The notes beneath the pieces were generated by a model that did not search any database, was not told the DNA's origin, and worked only from the letters and a program-made list of their open reading frames with translations. Both the position numbers and the translations under genes were made by a program. Shown piece by piece: positions 34,650 through 43,348 of a stretch of 64,000 nt of DNA (its first letter is position 1; each line of letters begins with the position of its first letter). Source of the DNA: Microbacterium hydrocarbonoxydans (GTDB lineage: Bacteria; Actinomycetota; Actinomycetes; Actinomycetales; Microbacteriaceae); contig NZ_JAMBOY010000001.1 of NCBI RefSeq assembly GCF_023715885.1, positions 806,001 to 870,000 of the forward strand. Reading direction: 5' to 3'.

Positions 34650-35714
34650 CTAGTCCTGCGGGGCGTCTTCCGGCGAGCCCACGCGGATCGACGCCGAGCC
34701 GTCGGGCAGGATCGCGATGGTGCCGTTCACCTGGAACGGGACGTCCTCGGAGATCGCCTGCACCTTGCCGTCGAAGAGGGAGCGGATCTCGACCTCGACG
34801 TGCGCCACGGCATCCGTCGGGGGGATGCTCCACTGGCCGTTCTCGTCCGGGACGACCGTGACCTGCGGCTGCGCCGCGATCGACCACTGCGGCAGCGAAG
34901 CGATGCGGTTCGACACCTCGAGCCCGAACGGGCAGGCCGTCGGCTGCAGCACCTCCTGCGTCGTGCACTCGGTCAGGAACTCCTCGACGCGCTGCTGCAC
35001 GACCGCCACGAATTCCTCGGTCGGCTCGGTCTGCACGTCGAGCGGGGTGACGGCGAGCGGGGTGTCGGCGAGCACGCCCACCCCCGTCGACGTCGAGATC
35101 GGGGTGTCGACGCTCACGGAGTAGATGCCGGGCGTGAACACCAGCATCGGAAGCGGATCGAGCGGCGCGGCGTCGGCGGAGATCTGCCGTCGGTCGACCT
35201 CGAATCCGTTGATCGCGAACCGGTCGGCACCGCGCAGCGTGAGGTTCACGACCGCGAGCGGACTGGTGGTGAAGCGCCAGTTCGGGGTGACCCCTGCCCA
35301 GCCGTCCTGCGCGACCGAGAACGTGGTCGTGCCCTCGTGCTCGCCCGCACGGTACGACACCGTGACCGCCACATGGTCGCCCTCGGGCTTCTCCGACACG
35401 ACCTCGACCTGCGAGAGCGGCGCGAGCGCCGCCTGGCGCAGCATGGCTTCGGATGCCGAGGCCATCATCCCGGCATCCTCCAGTGTCTCGCTGTCGATGG
35501 CGACGCCCGGCACGCGGAGCGCGTCGGCGGCCTTGCCCTGCCCGAGCAGATCGAGATACCGCTCGACGAACGCGGACGGCCCGTAGAACTGCTGGTACAG
35601 CGTGGCGCCGCCCGCCGCGAGGGCGGCCACGAGCACGAGGCCGACGACGGCGAGGAGCGCGAGGTCGGCAGCGAGACGGGAGCGCCGGGGCGCCTTCGTC
35701 TCGACCTGCTGCAT
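34650..35714 (-). CDS. Membrane-anchored extracytoplasmic protein of unknown function
   Basis: 354 residues. A short basic N-terminus is followed by one membrane helix (about 17-40), and the rest is outside the membrane. An NTF2/lumazine-like segment (about 45-130), with a loop listing tandem Asp/Ala residues, is followed by two beta-rich parts. No catalytic motif. TAGACT ends 6 nt before the ATG (leaderless). It converges closely with the CopD/CtaG gene (11 nt). Confidence 0.7.
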   Translation of the reverse strand: MQQVETKAPRRSRLAADLALLAVVGLVLVAALAAGGATLYQQFYGPSAFVERYLDLLGQGKAADALRVPGVAIDSETLEDAGMMASASEAMLRQAALAPLSQVEVVSEKPEGDHVAVTVSYRAGEHEGTTTFSVAQDGWAGVTPNWRFTTSPLAVVNLTLRGADRFAINGFEVDRRQISADAAPLDPLPMLVFTPGIYSVSVDTPISTSTGVGVLADTPLAVTPLDVQTEPTEEFVAVVQQRVEEFLTECTTQEVLQPTACPFGLEVSNRIASLPQWSIAAQPQVTVVPDENGQWSIPPTDAVAHVEVEIRSLFDGKVQAISEDVPFQVNGTIAILPDGSASIRVGSPEDAPQD

Positions 35715-35819
35715 GGCGCAAGTCTAGGAGGGGGCGCTGGGGGGACGCCGAGCGTCGACGGGGGCGCCGCCTCCGTGTCAGAGGGATGCCCTGCGGCTGC
35801 GCCCCGTACCATGAGAGTC

Positions 35820-37217
35820 GTGTCCTTTCCCGCCCTGTCAGACGAGCAGCAGGAGCTGTTCCGGCTGATCGAGGACACGAGCGAGCACGTCTTCATCACG
35901 GGACGCGCCGGCACCGGCAAGTCGACCCTGCTGCAGTACTTCTCGTGGAACACCAAGAAGCAGATCGCCATCTGCGCCCCGACGGGCGTCGCGGCCCTCA
36001 ATGTCGAGGGGCAGACGATCCACTCGCTGTTCCGGCTGCCGATCGGGCTGATCGGCGACTCCGACATCGACCAGAACGACAACACCCGCCGCATCCTCAA
36101 CGCGATCGAGACGCTCGTGATCGACGAGATCTCGATGGTCAACGCCGATCTCATGGACGCGATCGACCGCTCGCTCCGGCAGGCGCGCGGCAAGCGCGGC
36201 ATCCCGTTCGGCGGAGTGCAGGTCGTCATGTTCGGCGACCCGTACCAGCTGGCACCGGTGCCGCCGCGCGGCGACGAGCTGCGATACGTGAAGGATCACT
36301 ACCGGTCGTTCTGGTTCTTCGACGCGAAGGTCTGGGCCGGCTCCGACGGCGGCGACACCGCGACGTCCTCGGGCGATGCGCTGTTCGCGGTCGACACCCG
36401 TGCGGAGCTGCATGTGCGCGAGCTCGTGCAGATCCACCGGCAGTCCGACGACGGGTTCAAGGCCATGCTGAACGCCGTGCGCTACGGCCGTGTGACCGCG
36501 GAGATCGCCGGGGTGCTCAACGCGCAGGGTGCGCGCACGCCGCCCGAGCCCGAGCCGGGGGAGGTGCCCATGATCACGCTCGCGACCCGCAACGACATCG
36601 TCAACGGCATCAACAGCCGTCACCTAGCGGCGCTGCCGGGCAAGGAGCAGACCGCGAAGGCCGAGATCAACGGCGAGTTCGGCCGCGGAGAGGCGTCGCT
36701 GCCGGCCGAGACCGAGCTCAAGCTCAAGGTCGGCGCACAGGTCATGTTCCTGCGGAACGACACGTCGATGTCGGGCGAGCCGCCGCGGTGGGTCAACGGC
36801 ACGATCGGCACCGTCGTGCGCATCCTCGGCGAGACGGTCCGCGTCGAGATCGACGGCGAGGAGGTCGACGTCGAGCCCGCTGTCTGGGAGCGATTCCGCT
36901 ACTCGTACGAGCCGACCACGAAGAAGCTCACGCGCGACGTCGTCGCCGAATTCACGCAGTTCCCGTTGCGTCTGGCATGGGCTGTGACGATCCACAAGTC
37001 GCAGGGCAAGACGTACGACCGGGCGATCGTCGATCTCGGGTCGGGAGCGTTCGCCCCCGGTCAGACCTATGTCGCACTCTCGCGGCTCACCTCGCTGGAC
37101 GGCCTGTACCTGTCACGGCCGCTGCGCCCGAGCGACATCCGCGTCGACGAGGACGTGCGGCGGTTCATGCGCGACGCGTGGCTCGCGCGGTCGACGCCGG
37201 AGGTCGGCAGGGCCTGA
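35820..37217 (+). CDS. PIF1/RecD-like superfamily 1 helicase
   Basis: 465 residues from GTG 35820 (TACCAT at 35807-35812 ends 7 nt before it; ATG 35811 is also in frame). Walker A G-R-A-G-T-G-K-S-T near 28, Walker B V-I-D-E-I-S-M near 103, motif III F-G-D-P-Y-Q-L near 138, and the late V-T-I-H-K-S-Q-G and Y-V-A-L-S-R-L motifs near 393 and 421. These match the PIF1/RecD2-type 5'-3' helicases. It probably unwinds structured DNA or R-loops. It stands alone, not in a defence operon. Confidence 0.88.
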   Translation: MSFPALSDEQQELFRLIEDTSEHVFITGRAGTGKSTLLQYFSWNTKKQIAICAPTGVAALNVEGQTIHSLFRLPIGLIGDSDIDQNDNTRRILNAIETLVIDEISMVNADLMDAIDRSLRQARGKRGIPFGGVQVVMFGDPYQLAPVPPRGDELRYVKDHYRSFWFFDAKVWAGSDGGDTATSSGDALFAVDTRAELHVRELVQIHRQSDDGFKAMLNAVRYGRVTAEIAGVLNAQGARTPPEPEPGEVPMITLATRNDIVNGINSRHLAALPGKEQTAKAEINGEFGRGEASLPAETELKLKVGAQVMFLRNDTSMSGEPPRWVNGTIGTVVRILGETVRVEIDGEEVDVEPAVWERFRYSYEPTTKKLTRDVVAEFTQFPLRLAWAVTIHKSQGKTYDRAIVDLGSGAFAPGQTYVALSRLTSLDGLYLSRPLRPSDIRVDEDVRRFMRDAWLARSTPEVGRA

Positions 37218-37283
37218 GGCGTCGACGACCCGGAGGTCGTCGAGCGAGCGGAGCGGGACGATACGCGGTGAGCGGCCTCAGGC
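37212..37283. repeat. REP-like element between helicase and heme oxygenase
   Basis: Outer arms GCCTGAGGC (37212-37220) and GCCTCAGGC (37275-37283) enclose a GGTCGTCGAGCGAGCGGAGC element (37235-37254) followed by GGGACGATACGC. It probably terminates both converging genes, whose 3' ends it includes. Confidence 0.6.
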
Positions 37284-37925
37284 GGCGACGCGCGCGCGGT
37301 CGAGGTCTTCGAAGAGCTCGGTGTTGAAACGGTAGGCGAGCAGCACCTCGTCGATCACGCGCTCGCGCTCGGCGTCGTCCCACGGGGCGGCGTCGAGCTG
37401 CTCGCGGTAGACGTCCTTGAAGGCGTTCGGGTCGGCGATGTCGTCGAACAGGTAGAAGCCGATTCCGTTGGTCTCGAAGCCGAAGCGTCGTGCCATGACG
37501 CGGCCGATGAAGATGCCGCCCGACAGGTCGCCGAGATACCGCGTGTAGTGGTGGGCGACGAAGCCGCCGGCCCAGGTCGCGCCGACCTGACGGATGCGCT
37601 CGACGTAGCGCTGCGTGGTGGGCAGCGGGCTGATGAGCTCGCGCCAGTCGTCGCCGAGCAGGAACGCCAGGTCCGCCTCGAGGGCGGGGAGGCGCGTGAG
37701 CTTGTCGCTGAGGAAGACCGACGCGACGGGGTCCTGACGCATCCGGTCGCCCGCGCCCTCGAGCGCCTCGTAGATGAAGTAGTGCTGAGCGACGAGCGAG
37801 ATGTAGTCCTCGCGAGACCCTTCGCCCTTGAGCAGATCGGACATGAAGCCCGCCCCTTCGCTGCGCGAATGCGAACCGGAGGAGCGCTCACGGAGGGCGG
37901 CGGAGAAGGAGAGGATCTCGGACAT
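37278..37925 (-). CDS. Heme oxygenase (biliverdin-producing)
   Basis: 215 residues from ATG 37925. Proximal heme ligand His in G-S-H-S-R-S-E near residue 18-20, and the distal helix G-D-L-S-G-G near 136. It opens the heme ring to biliverdin, CO and Fe2+. TACACT ends 6 nt before the ATG, and an imperfect iron-box-like sequence lies just upstream. The DUF2470 gene further upstream on the same strand may be functionally linked to heme use. Confidence 0.92.
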   Translation of the reverse strand: MSEILSFSAALRERSSGSHSRSEGAGFMSDLLKGEGSREDYISLVAQHYFIYEALEGAGDRMRQDPVASVFLSDKLTRLPALEADLAFLLGDDWRELISPLPTTQRYVERIRQVGATWAGGFVAHHYTRYLGDLSGGIFIGRVMARRFGFETNGIGFYLFDDIADPNAFKDVYREQLDAAPWDDAERERVIDEVLLAYRFNTELFEDLDRARVAA

Positions 37926-37931
37926 GTCCTC

Positions 37932-37950
37932 AGTGTAAGGGTTACCTAAC
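37932..37950 (-). promoter_or_regulatory. Possible DtxR/IdeR box at the heme oxygenase promoter
   Basis: Reading on the minus strand, a 19-bp stretch starting TTAGGTAACC matches the DtxR consensus at about 12 of 19 positions. It overlaps the TACACT -10 box. Iron control of heme oxygenase is common in actinobacteria, but this match is moderate. Confidence 0.4.
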
Positions 37951-38017
37951 TTGAAGCGAAACCCCGCTCTCGCACGCAGCACCCCCGCTCTCGCGCACGA
38001 CCCCCGCTCCCAGGCCG

Positions 38018-38096
38018 AGCCACCCCTTTCGCGTCGAGCCACCCCTTTGCGCACCGTCCCGAAGGGGGTGGGTCAGCGAAAAGGGGGTGGCTCGGC
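38018..38096. repeat. Intergenic inverted and tandem repeat
   Basis: GAGCCACCCCTTT occurs twice in tandem and then as the inverted AAAAGGGGGTGGCTCGGC, so long hairpins can form between the DUF2470 and heme oxygenase genes. It probably terminates the DUF2470 transcript. Confidence 0.5.
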
Positions 38097-38114
38097 GAAT
38101 CAGGCGAGGGGGGC

Positions 38115-38429
38115 TCAGTCGTGGGGTCGGGGTTCGACGCCCAGCTTCTCGCAGGCGAGGTCGTAGATCGCGACGACCTCGCGGCGCACGGCCGGACGTT
38201 CGGTGATGGGGCCGCCGGGCCACGGCACGCGCAGCTCGGAGGCCGTGCCGCCGCGGGTCACGCTCCAGGTGCCGCCGTCGCCGTCGAAGCCGGTCATGGT
38301 CGATCCCGTGACCTCGCCCTCGTCATCGGCGGCGAACGCCCGGGCGATCAGCATGTTGTCGTCGGTGTGGTCGCCGTTCATGTGGCGGAGGACGGCGGCG
38401 ATGATGTCGGAATCGAAGGTGTGGGGCAT
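38115..38429 (-). CDS. DUF2470 domain protein
   Basis: 104 residues from ATG 38429 (TAGGGT ends 7 nt upstream; leaderless). The family hallmark H-M-N-G-D-H-T-D-D-N near residue 18 is clear. DUF2470 forms the C-terminal domain of HugZ-like heme-utilisation enzymes and also occurs alone next to heme and iron genes. Placement beside heme oxygenase agrees with a role in heme handling. Confidence 0.85.
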   Translation of the reverse strand: MPHTFDSDIIAAVLRHMNGDHTDDNMLIARAFAADDEGEVTGSTMTGFDGDGGTWSVTRGGTASELRVPWPGGPITERPAVRREVVAIYDLACEKLGVEPRPHD

Positions 38430-38515
38430 GATCATCACCCTACGGGCACGCCCGATGCGTACTTTCAGCATCCGCGTTCTAGACTCGGGAGACACGTCTT
38501 CCGGGGGTCCCCTTC

Positions 38516-39799
38516 ATGCAGCTTCTCTCGTCGCGCAGGTTCCGCGCAGCAGCGGCCGGCGTCGCCATGCTCGGGATCTTCCTCACCGGGTGCACGTCCG
38601 AGCCCTCCTTCAGCTACGAGCCACCGGCTCAGGTCGACGGCGCTCTGCCCGACGACACGGTCGCGGCGATGCAGGATGCCGTGAACAACGCCCTCACGGC
38701 CTCCGGTGCGAGCGGCGCCGTCGTCGGCGTCTGGGTGCCGTGGAGCGGCCGATGGGTCACCGGCGTGGGCACGCAGGATCCGGGCGCGGGTGACGAGATC
38801 AGCACCGACATGGCGTTCCGCATCGGCGATGTGACCCGTCTGATGACCTGCGACGTCCTGTACGCGCTCGCCGACGAGGGGACCGTCGAGCTCGACGATC
38901 CCGTTCCCGACTACGTCTCGGGCGTGCCGGACATGACGGACATCACCCTGGTCGACCTGTGCAACGGCACGAGCGGTATCGGCTCGTCCGAGGCCGTCGC
39001 GAAGTCCGCGTGGCTGAACACCCCTGAGCGCGTCTGGGCTCCGCTCGAGCTCGCCTCCTACGGTCTGGGTGCTGGCCGCATCGCGCCGCACACCGCCTAC
39101 CGCGAGTCCGACTCCGGGTATCTGATCCTCGGCCTCGCACTGGAGCGCGCCTCCGGCATGACCGCCGCCGAGCTGATCTCCGAGTACGTCACCGAGCCCC
39201 TCGGGCTCGCGAACACGTCGCTGCCTCGGGCGACTGCGGCACCGCCGTCGACGGGCCCCGTCATGAACGGCCACTACCTGTCGCCCGTCGAGGGCGGGTA
39301 CAACTGCGCCGCTCCCGTGGACATCACGACCCTGTCATCGAGCACCGGGTTCACAGACTCGGGCGTCGTGTCGACCATCGAGGACCTCGGTCGGTACGCA
39401 CAGGCCGAGGCCGCCCAGGTGCTGCGCACCGAAGAGGAGCCGAACCGCTTCGGAGCCCCGCTGCCGGCCTACGACGGCGCGCCGTCCTGGCAGCAGTCGA
39501 CCGGCGGTGCGAGCCTCGTCGGCTCGATGATCGGGCAGTACGGCTGGACTCCGGGGTATGCCACCGCCGCGTACTCCGACCCGACCACCGGGTTCACGGT
39601 CGCGGTGTCGCTCAACGACTCGACTCAGGGCGGCACGATCGCCGCGTACCTCGCGTGGGAGCTCGCCGCCATCGCGTCGAAGGCCCCCGCGGCGTCCGGA
39701 CAGACGGCCCCCGAGTTCGGCCTGCCCTTCACGGCGGAGCAGTACCACCAGGCGATCGCCGACACGGCCGTCGCCTGCGTCGCGCCCGCCGAGGGCTGA
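38516..39799 (+). CDS. Serine-hydrolase (beta-lactamase/DD-peptidase) fold lipoprotein lacking the catalytic residues
   Basis: Lipoprotein with lipobox L-T-G-C (Cys26). 427 residues of the class C beta-lactamase/DD-peptidase family. The S-x-x-K motif is replaced: F-R-I-G-D-V-T-R has D105 and R108 where Ser and Lys belong. The Y-S-N region reads E-S-D, and the third motif (usually H-G-G or K-T-G) reads Y-G-W. It therefore looks catalytically dead and may bind peptidoglycan or a partner protein. Confidence 0.8.
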   Translation: MQLLSSRRFRAAAAGVAMLGIFLTGCTSEPSFSYEPPAQVDGALPDDTVAAMQDAVNNALTASGASGAVVGVWVPWSGRWVTGVGTQDPGAGDEISTDMAFRIGDVTRLMTCDVLYALADEGTVELDDPVPDYVSGVPDMTDITLVDLCNGTSGIGSSEAVAKSAWLNTPERVWAPLELASYGLGAGRIAPHTAYRESDSGYLILGLALERASGMTAAELISEYVTEPLGLANTSLPRATAAPPSTGPVMNGHYLSPVEGGYNCAAPVDITTLSSSTGFTDSGVVSTIEDLGRYAQAEAAQVLRTEEEPNRFGAPLPAYDGAPSWQQSTGGASLVGSMIGQYGWTPGYATAAYSDPTTGFTVAVSLNDSTQGGTIAAYLAWELAAIASKAPAASGQTAPEFGLPFTAEQYHQAIADTAVACVAPAEG

Positions 39800-39833
39800 G
39801 CCCGCTCGGCGCAGCCGGAGCGGGAGGAGCGCC

Positions 39834-40850
39834 ATGCCGATCATCGACAACGCCATCTACGTCGACGGTGTCCGCACCGAGAATCCCGCGAGCCTCAGCG
39901 AGACCTTCGAGCTCATGCACGCGCGGGGCGGCATGAGCTGGATCGGGCTGTACCGCCCCAATGAGGACGAGATCCGCGAGGTCGCCGACGAGTTCGGCAT
40001 CCATCAGCTCGTGGTGGAAGACGCACTCGCCGGCCACCAGCGCTCGAAGCTGGAGCGCTACGGCGACGTGCTGTTCATGGTGCTGCGCTCCGCCCGCTAC
40101 CTCGACGCCACCGAGGAGGTCGAGTTCGGCGAGATCCACGTGCTCGTCGGACCCGAGTTCGTCGTGACGATCCGCCACGCCGAGTCTCCCGACCTGGGCA
40201 GGGTGCGCCGTCGCCTCGAGGGCGATCCCGCTCTGCTCTCGCAGGGACCGGAAGCGGTGCTGTACGCGATCCTCGACGAGGTCGTCGACGAGTACGCCCC
40301 GGTGCTCGCCGGTCTCGAGAACGACATCGACGAGATCGAGAGCCAGTTGTTCGAGGAGGGTGTCGACGCGACGCAGCGCATCTACGAACTCGGTCGCGAG
40401 GTCATCGACTTCCAGCGGGCCACGCAGCCGCTGTCGGGGATGCTGGACGCTCTGCTGCGCGGTTCGGAGAAGTACCACGTCGACGAGGAGCTGCAGCGGT
40501 ATCTGCGAGACGTGCTCGACCACACGCTGCGGATCGCCGACCGGGTCACGACGTTCCGCACGGTGCTCGACAACGCGCTCACGGTGGAATCGACGATCGT
40601 CGCCCGCCGTCAGAACGAGGAGATGCGACGCATGACCGAGCTGAGCATCCGCCAGAACGACGAGGTCAAGCGCATCTCGGGGTGGGCAGCGATCCTCTTC
40701 GCGCCGACGCTCGTCGGCACCGTCTACGGCATGAATTTCGACAACATGCCCGAGCTGCACTGGGCGTTCGGCTATCCGATGGCGATCGGGCTCATGCTCG
40801 CGATGGGCGTCGGCCTCTACGTCGCGTTCAAGCGCAAGGGCTGGCTCTAG
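39834..40850 (+). CDS. corA: CorA family magnesium/cobalt transporter
   Basis: 338 residues with a long cytoplasmic alpha/beta and coiled-coil part and two C-terminal membrane helices. The selectivity motif Y-G-M-N near residue 299 and the following M-P-E are present. GGGAGGAG RBS. Pentameric Mg2+ channel. Its stop overlaps, tail to tail, the stop of the small acidic gene on the other strand by 3-4 nt. Confidence 0.93.
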   Translation: MPIIDNAIYVDGVRTENPASLSETFELMHARGGMSWIGLYRPNEDEIREVADEFGIHQLVVEDALAGHQRSKLERYGDVLFMVLRSARYLDATEEVEFGEIHVLVGPEFVVTIRHAESPDLGRVRRRLEGDPALLSQGPEAVLYAILDEVVDEYAPVLAGLENDIDEIESQLFEEGVDATQRIYELGREVIDFQRATQPLSGMLDALLRGSEKYHVDEELQRYLRDVLDHTLRIADRVTTFRTVLDNALTVESTIVARRQNEEMRRMTELSIRQNDEVKRISGWAAILFAPTLVGTVYGMNFDNMPELHWAFGYPMAIGLMLAMGVGLYVAFKRKGWL

Positions 40851-41092
40851 CGGCCCTCGGGCTCGCGGTCCACCGGTCGGCCCTGGTCGTCGACCTCGAC
40901 GCCCGGTCCTGGGCCCGGGCGCACCGCGGCGTCCGGAGCGATGTCGATGCGCCTGACGCCGTCGTGCTCGGTGACCTCGATGCGCGGCGCAGCGTCCTCC
41001 TCCGTCGCGTTCGGGGCGGCGGTCAACTGGTCGTGACGCTTCTCGTCGAAGGTCATGTCGTCGACGCTGCTCGTGTCGTCAGGCGTTGCCAT
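40847..41092 (-). CDS. Small acidic, probably disordered protein
   Basis: 81 residues, rich in Asp, Glu and Pro. AGGAGG RBS 5-6 nt before the ATG. It starts 14 nt inside the end of the APC permease gene, so it is coupled to it. No family is recognised. Confidence 0.6.
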   Translation of the reverse strand: MATPDDTSSVDDMTFDEKRHDQLTAAPNATEEDAAPRIEVTEHDGVRRIDIAPDAAVRPGPGPGVEVDDQGRPVDREPEGR

Positions 41093-42482
41093 GGGTGTCC
41101 TCCTGGGTGTGGGCGGTGGTCGTGGGGGAGTCGGAAGCGGTGGTCGCGGCGCGGTCGGAGCGGCGGCGCCCCCAGCGGGCGAGTGCGAACAGCACCACGC
41201 CGACGGCGAGCAGGATGGCGCCGAAGAGCCACACCACCGGTCGCTGCTGCGTGAGCAACAGGATGCAGGACGCGACGCCGAGCACCGGCACGAACGTCCA
41301 GACACGGAAGTGGTCGTGCTCGACCCGGTCGCGACGCAGCACCAGCACCGAGACGTTGACGCTGAGGAACACGAACAGCAGGAGCAGCACCACGGTCTCG
41401 GCGAGCGTCGCGAGGTCGCCGACGAGGGTGAGCCCCATCGCGACGAGCGTCGTGGTGAGGATCGCCACCCACGGAGTCTTCCGGTTCGGGAGCACCCGCC
41501 CGAGCACGCCGGGGAGGAGGCGCTGCTCGGCCATGCCGTAAGTGAGGCGGCTCACCATGATCATGGTCAGGAGCGCGCCGTTGGCGACGGCGATGAGCGC
41601 GATGAGGCTGAACAGCCAGGAGGGGATGCTGACGCCGGTGGCCTCGACCACCGCGAGCAACGGGCCGCTGGACTCCTGCAGCTCGGACGCGGGGAGGGTG
41701 ATGGAGCTCGCGACGCCGACGAGCATGTAGACGGCGCCGGCGGTGAACAGCGCGCCGAACAGGGCCCGCGGGTAGGTGCGGCGGGGATTCTTGACCTCTT
41801 CGATCATGTTCGCCGAGGTCTCGAAGCCGACGAAGGAGTAGTACGCGATCACCGCGCCGCCCAGCACCGCGAGGGCGACCGGGGTGCCTTCGGGCGTAGC
41901 GGTCAGGCGCGATGCGTCGCCGCCTCCGCCCGCGACGAAGATGCCGACCACGGCGATCACGATCACGAGGCCGCTGAGCTCGATCGCGGTCATGACGAGG
42001 TTCGCGCCCATCGACTCCCGGATGCCGCGGGCGTTGAGCGCGGCCACGATGGCGAGGAACACGATGGCGACGGGTGTCGCGGGCAGGTCGAAGAAGGTGC
42101 CGAAGTAGTCGCCGGCGAAGGCGATCGCCAGGCCTGCGGCGCTCGTGACGCCGGCAGCGAGCATGCTGAAGCCGACGAGGAACGACACGATCGGACTGCG
42201 GAAGGCGCGTTCGGCGAAGACGGAGGCGCCGCCCGCGCGCGGGTACTTCGTGACGAGTTCCGCGTAGGATCCGGCGGTCAGCAGGGCGAGAAGGAGGGCC
42301 AGCAGCAGCGGGGCCCACAGCATGCCGCCGACCTCCTCGGAGAGCACCCCCATCAGCGCGTAGATCCCGGCGCCGAGCACGTCGCCGAGGATGAAGGCGA
42401 ACAGCAGGGGGCCGGTGATCGCACGCCGCAGCTTCGTGGGCGTTTCCGCGCCGGTGGGCGCGTCTGTCGTGTCGGATGCCAT
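41079..42482 (-). CDS. APC family amino acid permease
   Basis: 467 residues with about 12 membrane helices. The first helix carries the G-A-G-I-Y substrate motif near residue 38, and S-F-V-G-F-E-T near 216 is typical of the cationic-amino-acid/APC family. TAGGGT ends 6 nt before the ATG (leaderless). The substrate is not known. Confidence 0.88.
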   Translation of the reverse strand: MASDTTDAPTGAETPTKLRRAITGPLLFAFILGDVLGAGIYALMGVLSEEVGGMLWAPLLLALLLALLTAGSYAELVTKYPRAGGASVFAERAFRSPIVSFLVGFSMLAAGVTSAAGLAIAFAGDYFGTFFDLPATPVAIVFLAIVAALNARGIRESMGANLVMTAIELSGLVIVIAVVGIFVAGGGGDASRLTATPEGTPVALAVLGGAVIAYYSFVGFETSANMIEEVKNPRRTYPRALFGALFTAGAVYMLVGVASSITLPASELQESSGPLLAVVEATGVSIPSWLFSLIALIAVANGALLTMIMVSRLTYGMAEQRLLPGVLGRVLPNRKTPWVAILTTTLVAMGLTLVGDLATLAETVVLLLLFVFLSVNVSVLVLRRDRVEHDHFRVWTFVPVLGVASCILLLTQQRPVVWLFGAILLAVGVVLFALARWGRRRSDRAATTASDSPTTTAHTQEDTHGNA

Positions 42483-42645
42483 GGCTGAACCCTAGGAACG
42501 TCTTCGTCGCCGGGCGACGGGGTTGACACGGCGAGGTCCGGGCGGCCAGGTGCGGTCGGCCAGGCGCGTTCGGGCAGGTGCCGGACGCTCGGAATCATTC
42601 CTGCGGCGGATGCCGGACGTCGGCGCTCGTGCATACCGTGGAGTC

Positions 42646-43335
42646 ATGCTGATCGTCGAAGAGCTCCACATGCTCCTCCTCCGTCCTGACGGCCGGGTCG
42701 ACTCCTCGGTGAGCGTCAATCGCCTGTACGGCGAGATCGCCGCCGTGCTCACCGACCTCGCGCTGCGCGGCCGCATCTCCCTCACCGACGAGCGTCACCC
42801 CGTCGTCGAGATCGTGTCGACCGAGCCGACCGGGCATCCCGTGCTCGACACGACGCTCGAGCGGCTGATCCCGCTGCGCGGCAAGCGTCTGCAGTCGCTC
42901 ATCGCACGTCCCAAGCTCGACCCGCTCGAGGTGGTCGTCGAGTCGCTCGTGGTTCAGGGCGTGCTGATTCGCGGCGAGCGCGGATTCTTCGGCTGGGGAT
43001 CGGTGCGCACGCCCGAGTCCGATCCGGCGCCCGAGCGCGTGCTGCGCGTCCGGCTCGCCGACGTGATCGCGGGCAACCGTCCAGCTGCCAGGGCCGACCT
43101 CTCGCTGCTGTCGATCCTGCAGAACCTGAACGCGGCGCATGCGATCCTCCGCGAGGAGTGCGCGGGTGCCTCGGCTCGCGACCTGAAGAAGCGGATCGAG
43201 CAGCTGACGGCGGAGTCACCGCAGGCCGACGGCACAGCGGTGGGCGACGCGGTGGCGAACGCGCTCAACGCCGCGATGGCGGCGGCGATGATGGCGGCCA
43301 TGACTCCGGCGATCGTCGCGGCCACGGTCAGCTGA
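42646..43335 (+). CDS. GPP34 (Golgi phosphoprotein 3) family protein
   Basis: 229 residues of the GPP34/GOLPH3 domain: E-E-L-H-M-L-L-L near residue 5 and an L-x-x-L-x-L-R-G-R-I segment near 38-48. Actinobacteria often carry several. In eukaryotes the family binds phosphoinositides; the bacterial role is unknown. The C-terminal tail is an Ala/Met-rich hydrophobic helix that might touch the membrane. TACCGT ends 6 nt before the ATG (leaderless). Confidence 0.85.
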   Translation: MLIVEELHMLLLRPDGRVDSSVSVNRLYGEIAAVLTDLALRGRISLTDERHPVVEIVSTEPTGHPVLDTTLERLIPLRGKRLQSLIARPKLDPLEVVVESLVVQGVLIRGERGFFGWGSVRTPESDPAPERVLRVRLADVIAGNRPAARADLSLLSILQNLNAAHAILREECAGASARDLKKRIEQLTAESPQADGTAVGDAVANALNAAMAAAMMAAMTPAIVAATVS

Positions 43336-43348
43336 GCGCGCGCTCCCG

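Noticed and set aside
32647-35721. 1024-residue minus-strand open frame
   Set aside because: Lies antisense to the CopD/CtaG gene and in another frame of the membrane-anchored gene; no recognisable domain.
38516-39799. Beta-lactam resistance gene
   Set aside because: The Ser, Lys and Tyr catalytic positions are replaced, so hydrolysis is not expected.
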